Assembly: GCF_000766865.1 (NCBI RefSeq)
Contig: NZ_JNFA01000023.1
Span: 294,815-358,814, forward strand
DNA length: 64,000 nt
Direction: 5' to 3'
Source: Listeria booriae
Lineage (GTDB): Bacteria > Bacillota > Bacilli > Lactobacillales > Listeriaceae
Shown here piece by piece: positions 9,108 through 16,513 of the stretch; the first letter of the stretch is position 1, and every line of letters begins with the position of its first letter. The notes beneath the pieces were generated by a model. It did no database searches. It was given only the letters and a program-made list of their open reading frames with translations, and was not told the DNA's origin. Made by a program: the position numbers and the translations under genes.

Positions 9108-9563
9108 GTCTGTCTTCAACAACTTCTCGATTTTATGGTTAATCTCGATAAGTTTATCAATCTCTTCATCATCCAGTTCTTCTAATGCCTTCATCATCGC
9201 TTTGTAGGCAAACGCATTTTGTGTGGAGCGCTCTGACATTTCTCTGCCTTTATCGGTTAGTTGCAAGCGCCACGCATCGGCATTTTCTACGAATGCTGTA
9301 TTTAATTTCTCAACAAGTCTTCCATGAACGAGCCCGTTAACATTGGCTGTAATGACTTCGGTGGAGGTAAACAATTTCTTTTTTAGGTCATCGATAGTGG
9401 AATCTGGTCGTGTGTATAAAATATTAATAATCGCCATTTGCTGCAATGACAAACCTAGGCTTAGTGCGTTTTGTTCAGCGTGTTTGGCAGTGATGCGGTT
9501 GATGGCCCAGTAAGACCCTAATACTTCTTGTACACGTTTTACTTTATCTTCACTTAATTCCAT
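9105..9563 (-). CDS. MarR-family transcriptional regulator
   Basis: 152 residues. The central winged helix-turn-helix is about 38-105 (LSLQQMAIINILYTRPDSTIDDLKK, then TSTEVITANVNGLVHGRLVEKL); long helices at both ends form the dimer interface. The ATG at 9563 is favoured because AGAGGTG lies 6 nt upstream; an in-frame GTG three codons earlier overlaps that site. No cysteine is visible, so a thiol-oxidation sensor is unlikely. Target unknown. It is divergent from a second MarR gene across a 185-bp gap. Confidence 0.82.
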   Translation of the reverse strand: MELSEDKVKRVQEVLGSYWAINRITAKHAEQNALSLGLSLQQMAIINILYTRPDSTIDDLKKKLFTSTEVITANVNGLVHGRLVEKLNTAFVENADAWRLQLTDKGREMSERSTQNAFAYKAMMKALEELDDEEIDKLIEINHKIEKLLKTD

Positions 9564-9664
9564 CTTTCTCACCTCTTTATCTCTATTTTACGCTATTATA
9601 CATGATACACAAGCATCTTTACACAAATTTAACGAAGAAACTTTTATTTTTTTGCGTTTATCTA

Positions 9665-9704
9665 TTGACTTACTTTTTACAAGTATGTTATTATTTGTTT
9701 GTAA
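9665..9704 (+). promoter_or_regulatory. Promoter and candidate operator of the MarR/YceI unit
   Basis: TTGACT (9665-9670) and TATTAT (9689-9694) are spaced 18 bp. CTTACTTTTTACAAG (9669-9683) overlaps the -35 and spacer and matches 13 of 15 bases of a perfect palindrome before the Mhq operon. A second inverted pair, TTACAA (9677-9682) and TTGTAA (9699-9704), brackets the -10. Position suggests autorepression. Confidence 0.6.
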
Positions 9705-9748
9705 GATATTTCGATATTAAAACATTTGACTGAAACGAGGTGTTTTCT

Positions 9749-10189
9749 GTGGAAGATATCGACTTGAAATTATTCACCGTCTTGTTGCGATCTGCCAATT
9801 GGATTCAGAAGGTTCATGCGAATTTAGTGGAGTCTCATGGAATTACGCCGAGTGAATTCGGTGTTTTAGAACAGCTTTATCATCTTGGCCCGCAACAATT
9901 GCAGGCACTTGGACAGAAGAATTTGATTTCTAATGGCAATACGACTTACATGGTCACCAAGCTTGAAAAGAAGAACTATCTTGTCCGCGTCAATGATCCG
10001 AATGACCGCCGCGTTGTTTATGCGAAATTGACCGCACAAGGCACACAATTTATCAGCAATCTTTTTCCCCAGTTTGAAGTCTTGATTAAAGAACAACTCA
10101 CGATTTTGAACGAGGAAGAGAAAGAAATACTCATTTCGGGATTAAAAAAAATCGGTTTAAACGCCGAGTCCCACTGGCGAGCTAATTGA
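9749..10189 (+). CDS. MarR-family regulator, possibly MhqR-like
   Basis: 146 residues with a typical MarR fold: SANWIQKVHANLVESHGITP (dimer helix), LQALGQKNLISNGNTTYMVTKLEKK (recognition region), NDPNDRRVVYAKLTAQG (wing with the conserved DxRR). Proteins of this type in B. subtilis (MhqR, YusO) govern quinone or detoxification genes. GTG at 9749 is chosen since GAGG is 8 nt upstream; the earlier in-frame GTG at 9740 overlaps that site. It stands 40 bp before a YceI gene, probably in one transcript. Its promoter carries a motif shared with the azoreductase and Mhq operon promoters, so it may be their regulator. Confidence 0.82.
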   Translation: MEDIDLKLFTVLLRSANWIQKVHANLVESHGITPSEFGVLEQLYHLGPQQLQALGQKNLISNGNTTYMVTKLEKKNYLVRVNDPNDRRVVYAKLTAQGTQFISNLFPQFEVLIKEQLTILNEEEKEILISGLKKIGLNAESHWRAN

Positions 10190-10229
10190 AGATGGCGCCA
10201 AATAAAACCAATATTGGAGGAATTTTAAA

Positions 10230-10760
10230 ATGACAGTAGAAAAATGGAATGTAGACCCAGCACACAGTTCAATCGAGTTTCAAGTAAAACACATGATGGT
10301 ATCAAAAGTAAAAGGTGCTTTCAAAAACTTCAGCGCGGATTTAACGCTTGATCCGGAAGATTTAACAACAGCTAACCTTTCTTTCACAGTGGACGCAGCT
10401 TCTATCGACACACGTCAAGAACAACGCGATGGCCATTTGAAGAGCCCAGATTTCTTCGATGTTGAAAACCACCCATCCATCACGTTCCAATCAACAAATA
10501 TCGTAGCCGATGGTAGCAACGAATACAAAGTGACTGGTGACTTAACGATCCGTACGATTACAAAACCAATCACATTTAACGTGGAATATGAAGGAACAAG
10601 CAAAGACCCAATGTCTGGTAACATGGTTGCAGGCTTTGAAGGAACTGGTAAATTCAATCGTAAAGACTTCGAACTAAATTACAACGCAGTGCTTGAAACT
10701 GGCGGCGTATTAATTGGTGATGAAGTGAAACTAAATATTCAAATCGAAGTTTCTAAATAA
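10230..10760 (+). CDS. YceI-family polyisoprenoid-binding protein
   Basis: 176 residues covering one YceI lipocalin-like domain: WNVDPAHSSIEFQVKHMMVSKVKG at the start, RDGHLKSPDFFDVENHP in the middle, and GEFKLN-like DEVKLNIQIEVSK at the end. Family members bind long isoprenoid chains such as quinone tails. No signal peptide is present, so this one should be cytoplasmic, unlike the periplasmic E. coli YceI. GGAGG lies 9 nt before the ATG. Pairing with a MarR gene suggests a role in quinone or lipid stress, which is an inference. Confidence 0.9.
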   Translation: MTVEKWNVDPAHSSIEFQVKHMMVSKVKGAFKNFSADLTLDPEDLTTANLSFTVDAASIDTRQEQRDGHLKSPDFFDVENHPSITFQSTNIVADGSNEYKVTGDLTIRTITKPITFNVEYEGTSKDPMSGNMVAGFEGTGKFNRKDFELNYNAVLETGGVLIGDEVKLNIQIEVSK

Positions 10761-10766
10761 GATGTA

Positions 10767-10801
10767 AAAGCCCGAGTGCGTGATGGTTGCACTCGGGCTT
10801 T
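10767..10801. terminator. Terminator between YceI gene and a convergent membrane-protein gene
   Basis: 13-bp arms AAAGCCCGAGTGC and GCACTCGGGCTTT with a 9-base loop. The downstream T run is short on the plus strand, but the stem is very stable. Confidence 0.8.
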
Positions 10802-10804
10802 GTT

Positions 10805-11446
10805 CTATATTTTGCGCCAGATGACGGTTGCTGTGATGAATCCTGCTATACCTAGTATGAGTTCGATAAGCGCTCCACTTGAAATGACTTTTCCGAAGTT
10901 CGGTAGGATCATAAGTAGGAATACGAGCACGAAAACATACATAATAAGGATTCCGCTACCGATTAGAAAGTATGCGGCAATCGATTTGGCGGCGGTCACA
11001 GTGTAGTGTTTCCAGAGGATGTAGCCACCAACGAGCATACATACGATACAAATAAATACGAGCAAAATGGATACAACAAATGTCCCGACGTAAAACACAT
11101 GCTCTTTATTTATAAAATGAATGATGCCCATCACGACTAAAAAAGCGCTCATGATTAGCGTTCCAATAAAGACGAATAGCGGAATTTGATTGGTTTGCGT
11201 TACGTCTGGTAGTTTATGTGTGAGCTGTCTGGCGTATGTTGTCGCGTCCATGCCAAGCGTTTCTTCTGGTGCTGCATCTTTTGCGTTTAATAAGCGTTCG
11301 ATGGCTTTTAGCAAGGCTTCTTCTTTGTCGTGTTCTGCTATATTTTTATCGGAAGCGACCACCCATTCCACCGTTTTTATGTAGGCTTGTTGTGCTTCGG
11401 TTAATTGGCCGCTTTTTTCTTGAATTAGTTGTTTCTTAGTCAGCAT
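10805..11446 (-). CDS. Uncharacterised membrane protein with N-terminal cytoplasmic domain
   Basis: 213 residues. The first ~85 are soluble and mostly helical (QAYIKTVEWVVASDK, then KAIERLLNAKDAAPEE), followed by four hydrophobic segments at about 88-112, 118-142, 155-178 and 188-208. The layout resembles DUF1129-type Firmicutes membrane proteins, but I am not certain of the family. GGGGAG lies 11 nt before the ATG. No functional residue pattern was recognised. It is monocistronic and convergent with the YceI gene. Confidence 0.75.
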   Translation of the reverse strand: MLTKKQLIQEKSGQLTEAQQAYIKTVEWVVASDKNIAEHDKEEALLKAIERLLNAKDAAPEETLGMDATTYARQLTHKLPDVTQTNQIPLFVFIGTLIMSAFLVVMGIIHFINKEHVFYVGTFVVSILLVFICIVCMLVGGYILWKHYTVTAAKSIAAYFLIGSGILIMYVFVLVFLLMILPNFGKVISSGALIELILGIAGFITATVIWRKI

Positions 11447-11574
11447 TAGATTATCTTCTCCCCTTCTCTTCTTTAGTTAATCATATGCGAAAAAATATTT
11501 TTCAGCAACTTTCAACTTTTTCGGGGGAAATATATGTTACAATGGTTCTATTATTTTTAGAAAAAGGTGAGGAC

Positions 11575-12483
11575 ATGTATTCAGAGAAAGAAAAGACGCT
11601 GGGGATTTTAACTGCGATTGCCGCGTACATTATTTGGGGTGTTTTACCACTGTATTGGAAGTTAGCAAGCGATGTTCCTGCCAGTGAAATTCTAGCATAC
11701 CGCATTATTTGGTCCTTTGTTTTCATGGTGATTGTTATTGTGTTGCTAGGTAAGACGAAGGAAATTTGGGCGGAGATTCGGGCCCTCTTTAAAAAGCCAA
11801 AATTGATTCTGGCGATTACGACGGCGTCTGTGTTAATTACGGCGAACTGGTTTATTTTTATTTTCACGGTCAACGATGGGCATGTTATTAGTGCGAGTCT
11901 TGGCTATTATATTAATCCGCTAGTCAATGTGCTTCTGGCAACGGTATTCTTGAAGGAAAAATTAAGTCGGGGCGAGATGTTAGCGGTGCTTTCGGCGGCG
12001 ATTGGTGTGTTGATTTTAGCGATTCACCAAGGCGTTTTCCCATGGGCGGCGATTTCGATGGCGGTGACATTTGGGCTTTACGGCTTGATTAAGAAGTTGG
12101 TGCCAGTCAGCGCTTGGGGCGGACTTACAGTTGAAACGATTATTATGACGCCATTTGCCCTTGTATTTTTGTTGTTCTTTGCTCGTGATGCGTTTATGCA
12201 CTTTGGCTTTGATACGAACCTTGTATTGTTTGGCGCTGGGGTGGTGACTGCGATTCCGCTTTTATTATTTGCGACGAGTGCGCGGCGGATTTCTTATGTC
12301 ATGCTCGGTTTCATCCAATACGTAGGACCAACCTTAATGCTGATTCTCGGCGTATTTGTATTCCACGAAGCATTTGATTTCATCCAACTAATCGCCTTCA
12401 TCTTCATTTGGGCAGCATTACTGATTTTCACTATCTCACACGTAGTCTTTGCCGCAAAACTCAAAAAAACAACTGTATCATAA
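11575..12483 (+). CDS. rarD: RarD/EamA-family transporter
   Basis: 302 residues with ten predicted membrane helices. The opening GILTAIAAYIIWGVLPLYWK and the later ISYVMLGFIQYVGPT are typical of the RarD subgroup of the drug/metabolite transporter superfamily. The open frame reaches 30 codons further upstream, but AGGTGAGG just before the ATG at 11575 fixes the start. TACAAT with a TG extension (11536-11543) is a plausible -10 box. The substrate is unknown; RarD was named for chloramphenicol sensitivity, but that does not establish export here. Confidence 0.88.
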   Translation: MYSEKEKTLGILTAIAAYIIWGVLPLYWKLASDVPASEILAYRIIWSFVFMVIVIVLLGKTKEIWAEIRALFKKPKLILAITTASVLITANWFIFIFTVNDGHVISASLGYYINPLVNVLLATVFLKEKLSRGEMLAVLSAAIGVLILAIHQGVFPWAAISMAVTFGLYGLIKKLVPVSAWGGLTVETIIMTPFALVFLLFFARDAFMHFGFDTNLVLFGAGVVTAIPLLLFATSARRISYVMLGFIQYVGPTLMLILGVFVFHEAFDFIQLIAFIFIWAALLIFTISHVVFAAKLKKTTVS

Positions 12484-12528
12484 AAATAGGATGGGGTGTC
12501 CGAGTCATGGACACCCCATCCTATTTTT
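12482..12528. terminator. Long perfect bidirectional terminator
   Basis: 20-bp perfectly paired arms starting AAAAATAGGATGGGGTGTCC with a 7-base loop. It ends rarD on the plus strand and ahpF on the minus strand. Confidence 0.92.
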
Positions 12529-14057
12529 TAGTTGCGAATCATGTAGTCGAATGCGCCAAGTGCTGCGGTAGCGCCTGAGCCCATCGAGATGATAATCTGT
12601 TTGTAAGCACTGTCGGTACAGTCGCCTGCTGCAAATACGCCGGGAACGTTTGTCGCGCCATGTTTGTCGACAATGATTTCTCCCATTGGATTGCGGTCTA
12701 CAGTGTTTTCAAGCCATTCTGTATTTGGTGCTAGGCCAATCAGGATGAACACGCCTTCGACATCGATATGCTTTTCTTCGTTTGTTTCGCGGTCCACGTA
12801 TGTAACGCCATCCACTTTTTCTTGTCCGGTGATTTCTTTTGTCTGTACATTTTTTAAAACAGTGACGTTTGGTAAAGAGTACAGGCGTTTTTGTAAGACA
12901 TCATCGGCTTTTAGGTCTGGCGCGAATTCTAGAACGGTCACGTGTTTTGCGACACCTGCAAGATCAATTGCGGCTTCGATACCGGAGTTTCCGCCACCAA
13001 CAACGACTACATTTTTACCTTCGTAAAGCGGGCCATCGCAGTGTGGGCAGTATGCGATTCCTTTATTCTTGAATTCTTGTTCGCCTGGAACACCAATGTT
13101 ACGCCATCTTGCACCAGTCGAGATAATTGCTGTTTTTGTGGTTAAGACTGCGCCGTTTTCGAGCGTTACTTCTACGTTGTCTTTTTTCTGAATGCTTTTC
13201 GCGCGTACTTGTTTCATTACGTCGACATCGTATTCGTTCACGTGTTCTTCTACTTGAGCCATCAGTTTTGGACCCTCTGTATATTTCGTCCCAATTAGAT
13301 TTTCAATGCTCATCGTTTCTAACACTTGTCCTCCGAAAGTATCGGCTACGATTCCTGTTCGAATGCCTTTACGGGCTGCATAAATCGCGGCACTGGCTCC
13401 TGCTGGACCGCCACCAATAACTAATACATCAAAAATTTCTTTGTCTTCAAACTCCGAAGCATCAGCTGCTCCGACGATTTTTGTTATGATTTGGTCAATG
13501 CTCATCCGACCGCTGCCAAACGCCTCGCCCTTGTCAAAAATAGTTGGGACTGCCATGATGTTTTTGGCTTCGACTTCGTCTTTGAACATGCCGCCTTCGA
13601 TCATGGTGTGTGAAATATTTGGATTCAGCACACTCATAATATTGAGCGCTTGAACGATGTCTGGGCAGTTATGACATGTCAAACTAACATATGTCTCAAA
13701 TTGGTGCGGTGTATTGATTTTTTGAATTTGGGCTTTGATTTTATCATCGATTTTCGGTGGACGCCCACTTACTTGAAGCAGTGCCAAAATAAGCGATGTA
13801 AATTCGTGACCTAATGGAATTCCTGCGAAAACAATGCCGTAATCTTCGTCTTCACGCGCGACGCTAAAACTTGGTGTTCTTGAAAGCGAAGCGTTTTCCA
13901 TACGAATCTTGGGAGACATGTCCACAATTTCACTAACAAATTCAAGCAACTTCTGCGAGTTTTCATCTGTTGCGACACTTACTTTTAAAACAATGTTTTG
14001 TTCTAGTAAATCCAGATAACCGGCAAGCTGTTCCTTGATTTCTCTATCTAAAGCCAT
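12528..14057 (-). CDS. ahpF: AhpF, alkyl hydroperoxide reductase subunit F
   Basis: 509-residue flavoprotein that passes electrons from NAD(P)H to AhpC. The N-terminal tandem thioredoxin-like domain carries CHNC at 128-131. The thioredoxin-reductase part has an FAD motif GGGPAGASAA near 215-224, the redox pair CPHC at 337-340 and a NAD(P)H motif GGGNSGIEAA. Length and all four cysteines are as expected for an active enzyme. It starts 2 bp after ahpC with only a weak ribosome site in the ahpC 3' end, so coupled translation is likely. I do not recall ahpCF at this place in L. monocytogenes. Confidence 0.95.
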   Translation of the reverse strand: MALDREIKEQLAGYLDLLEQNIVLKVSVATDENSQKLLEFVSEIVDMSPKIRMENASLSRTPSFSVAREDEDYGIVFAGIPLGHEFTSLILALLQVSGRPPKIDDKIKAQIQKINTPHQFETYVSLTCHNCPDIVQALNIMSVLNPNISHTMIEGGMFKDEVEAKNIMAVPTIFDKGEAFGSGRMSIDQIITKIVGAADASEFEDKEIFDVLVIGGGPAGASAAIYAARKGIRTGIVADTFGGQVLETMSIENLIGTKYTEGPKLMAQVEEHVNEYDVDVMKQVRAKSIQKKDNVEVTLENGAVLTTKTAIISTGARWRNIGVPGEQEFKNKGIAYCPHCDGPLYEGKNVVVVGGGNSGIEAAIDLAGVAKHVTVLEFAPDLKADDVLQKRLYSLPNVTVLKNVQTKEITGQEKVDGVTYVDRETNEEKHIDVEGVFILIGLAPNTEWLENTVDRNPMGEIIVDKHGATNVPGVFAAGDCTDSAYKQIIISMGSGATAALGAFDYMIRN

Positions 14058-14059
14058 TT

Positions 14060-14623
14060 TTAGATTTTACCTACTAAGTCTAGGCTTGGTTTTAATGTTT
14101 CGGCGCCCTCTTTCCATTTCGCTGGGCAAACTTCGCCTGGATTGTTGCGCACGTATTGTGCAGCGCGGATTTTGTCTACTAAAGTACTAGCGTCGCGACC
14201 AATACCATCTGCATTAATTTCTACTGTTTGAACTACGCCTTCTGGGTCAAGAATGAATGTTCCGCGATTTGCCAAACCTTCTTCTTCGTCTAAAACGTCA
14301 AAAATACGTGAAATCATATGGGAAGGATCTCCAATCATCGTGTATTCAATTTTCCCAATGGCATCTGAAGAATCGTGCCATGCTTTATGTGTAAAGTGTG
14401 TATCTGTTGAGACCGAATAAATCTCCACACCTAAATCTTGTAATGTACGATATTGGTCTTGCAAGTCCTCAAGTTCTGTTGGACAAACAAACGTAAAGTC
14501 TGCTGGATAAAAACAAACCACGCTCCATTTTCCTTTGAAATCTTCAGATGACACATCGATAAATTCACCTTGGCGAAAAGCCTTTGCAGCAAATTCTTCT
14601 ATCTCTTTTCCAATCAACGACAT
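14060..14623 (-). CDS. ahpC: AhpC, peroxiredoxin
   Basis: 187-residue typical 2-Cys peroxiredoxin. The peroxidatic cysteine is C47 in DFTFVCPTE and the resolving cysteine C166 in GEVCPAKW. It reduces H2O2, organic peroxides and peroxynitrite in the cytoplasm using electrons from AhpF. AAGGAGGAG lies 6 nt before the ATG. A near-consensus sigma-A promoter is directly upstream, with a possible PerR-like box. Confidence 0.97.
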   Translation of the reverse strand: MSLIGKEIEEFAAKAFRQGEFIDVSSEDFKGKWSVVCFYPADFTFVCPTELEDLQDQYRTLQDLGVEIYSVSTDTHFTHKAWHDSSDAIGKIEYTMIGDPSHMISRIFDVLDEEEGLANRGTFILDPEGVVQTVEINADGIGRDASTLVDKIRAAQYVRNNPGEVCPAKWKEGAETLKPSLDLVGKI

Positions 14624-14671
14624 CTATAACTCCTCCTTGAATCTTATTTATTGTGAACTCTCACACTTAAA

Positions 14672-14722
14672 ATTATCAACTTAATTGAAGGAGATGTCAA
14701 GTGTTGTTTATAATATATCTTA
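14672..14722 (-). promoter_or_regulatory. ahpCF promoter with possible PerR-type box
   Basis: On the minus strand TTGACA (14695-14700) and GATAAT (14672-14677) are spaced 17 bp. Just upstream, 14708-14722 (plus-strand TTATAATATATCTTA) matches 11 of 15 positions of the PerR/Fur-type consensus TTATAATNATTATAA. The promoter is convincing; the PerR site is only a candidate. Confidence 0.6.
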
Positions 14723-14880
14723 TTTGAAAACAAATATTGATTGGATTTACCTGTTGCGAATTCTATTATATTCAGCATTTCCCGTTGATGATATCGCATA
14801 AGCCTCCCATTTTATCAATTGCTATCTCTATTTCTCATTTAGAAAATTATCGTAAGAAATAACTAGGTGAAACTTTATGC

Positions 14881-14942
14881 TTTACATTTCGGATATATAG
14901 CAGTATACTAAAATCAATCGTTGTAACAATAATAGTTACAAC
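14881..14942 (+). promoter_or_regulatory. Promoter and perfect inverted-repeat operator of the YwnB-like gene
   Basis: TTTACA (14881-14886) and TATACT (14904-14909) are spaced 17 bp. Just downstream lies GTTGTAAC-N7-GTTACAAC (14920-14942), a perfect 8-bp inverted repeat placed where a repressor would block initiation. No regulator gene is adjacent. Confidence 0.7.
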
Positions 14943-14966
14943 TAAAATTTCAAGGAGGTTTTTATA

Positions 14967-15599
14967 ATGAAAATTGGTATTATTGGAGCAACTGGTCGGA
15001 CAGGTTCGAGAGTTTTAACAGAGGCAAAGAATCGTGGGCATGAGGTAACGGCGATTGTTCGTAATGCTAGCAAAATCACAGATACTTCCATTGATGTATT
15101 AGAAAAAGATATTTTTAGCTTAACAAAAGAAGATGTTGCGGGATTTGATGTCTTGGTGGATGCGTTTAGCGCGCCAATCGAAGAATCGGATAATCATTGG
15201 AAATCAATCGATCATTTAATTGCTATTTTGAATGGCACGACTTCTCCACGTTTAATCGTCGTTGGTGGTGCGGCAAGTTCATTCGTAGACGATAAAGGGA
15301 CACGCGTGTTGGATACACCATCTTTCAAAGAAGCGCCTTATTATGCGACAGGTGCAGCACAAGCCATTCAATTAGATCATTTAAAACAAGATGCAACGTT
15401 TGATTGGACATTTATTAGCCCAGCTGGATTATTCGAGCCAGGCGAACGCACAGGTACTTATGCAACTGGAACAGACGAATTAATCGTAGACTCAGAAGGT
15501 AATAGCTACATCAGCATGGAAGACTACGCTATTGCACTGATCGACGAAGCAGAAAACGCCAAACATATTCGCGCACGCTTCACTGTCGGACAACGTTAA
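14967..15599 (+). CDS. NAD(P)-binding epimerase-like protein (YwnB/NmrA type)
   Basis: 210 residues with an N-terminal Rossmann motif GATGRTGSRV (8-17), the nucleotide-binding loop VRNASK and a segment FDWTFISPAGLFEPG typical of NmrA-like/atypical SDR proteins, close to B. subtilis YwnB. No classical YxxxK catalytic pair is evident, so it may be a redox sensor or a quinone/flavin reductase-type enzyme. AAGGAGG lies 8 nt before the ATG. It is monocistronic behind a strong palindromic operator, which suggests induction by a small molecule. Confidence 0.85.
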   Translation: MKIGIIGATGRTGSRVLTEAKNRGHEVTAIVRNASKITDTSIDVLEKDIFSLTKEDVAGFDVLVDAFSAPIEESDNHWKSIDHLIAILNGTTSPRLIVVGGAASSFVDDKGTRVLDTPSFKEAPYYATGAAQAIQLDHLKQDATFDWTFISPAGLFEPGERTGTYATGTDELIVDSEGNSYISMEDYAIALIDEAENAKHIRARFTVGQR

Positions 15600-15603
15600 T
15601 AAC

Positions 15604-15670
15604 GAAAAAGCGAACCCTTTTCCAATGAGACCAGAACGGCAACTCATTAGAAAAGGGTTCGCTTTTTTTT
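15604..15670. terminator. Bidirectional terminator
   Basis: Long arms starting AAAGCGAACCC and ending GGGTTCGCTTT, with A- and T-runs on both sides. It serves the YwnB-like gene and the convergent lipoprotein gene. Confidence 0.88.
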
Positions 15671-15671
15671 A

Positions 15672-16310
15672 CTATTGGGCAGTTCCAGTAAAGAATGCTA
15701 GGTAAAGACTTTGCGCAAATGTGTCAGCGTCTTTGATTTTCCACTGATCTTTATTTGACTCTAAGTTCATCTTCACTTTGACAGCTTTATCAGAGACTTT
15801 CGCTTTTGCAATCGTTTCTTGATATACTTCAAGCATTGCATTGGCTGCTTTTTTAGCGTCTTCTTGAATAGAAGGGTCAGCTTTTACTTTTTCTTGAAGT
15901 TTTGTTGTCATATCCGCTTGGACAGTCGTCATATCAAGTCCGTTGACAGAGATTTCAACAGTTGGTTTGTCTTTATCGTTGTTGGTTACTTTTGTTTTGT
16001 ATTTCGTTACTTCACCAACACGTTTTGTGAATGTGTCGTAAAGCGCATCGACTTCTTTGTCAATGCTACCGTCTGTGATGTTTAGGCTACTTGTGAAACC
16101 TTTTTTGAAACCATCTTTGATTTCTTTTTGTAAATTCGTGGCATCTTCACCGAAAACATCTTTGAATTTATCTGTGTCTTTATTGTAAATGATTGTGTTA
16201 ACGGCAACATCAGCGGCCTCTGTTGGTTCTACTCGGTTATCTCCACAGGCTGCCAGTGTTATTGCAGCAGTTAAAACAAGAACGAACATTAAAGCTAACT
16301 TTTTCTTCAC
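15672..16310 (-). CDS. Secreted lipoprotein, DUF5105-like
   Basis: 212 residues. A signal peptide KKKLALMFVLVLTAAITLAAC ends in the lipobox LAAC, followed by acidic and lysine-rich helical sequence (about 30-212) with no cysteine. The layout agrees with Listeria DUF5105-type lipoproteins of unknown role; the family label is tentative. GTG at 16310 is chosen because AAGGAG lies 8 nt upstream; an in-frame GTG three codons earlier overlaps the spacer. TTGTAA and TAGAAT 16 bp apart around 16370-16395 may form its promoter. Confidence 0.82.
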   Translation of the reverse strand: MKKKLALMFVLVLTAAITLAACGDNRVEPTEAADVAVNTIIYNKDTDKFKDVFGEDATNLQKEIKDGFKKGFTSSLNITDGSIDKEVDALYDTFTKRVGEVTKYKTKVTNNDKDKPTVEISVNGLDMTTVQADMTTKLQEKVKADPSIQEDAKKAANAMLEVYQETIAKAKVSDKAVKVKMNLESNKDQWKIKDADTFAQSLYLAFFTGTAQ

Positions 16311-16513
16311 GTTGTACACTCCTTTTCCCCATACCTTATTTTCATACCTCTCCTATTCTAAAGGATTATGCTAATATTACAAGCTTTTCGCCGGTAATGT
16401 CACAAATTATCCATAAAATAAGCGATTTCGTATTACTATTACTTACCCTTTCCAACACAATTCAAGCTTGATTATAGGAAAAAACTTGGTGCTAACGTTG
16501 ACTCCTTCGCGTA

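Noticed and set aside
9706..9718. ATAT-TTCG-ATAT hairpin upstream of the MarR/YceI unit
   Set aside because: Short AT-rich arms; could occur by chance and lies outside the shared operator.
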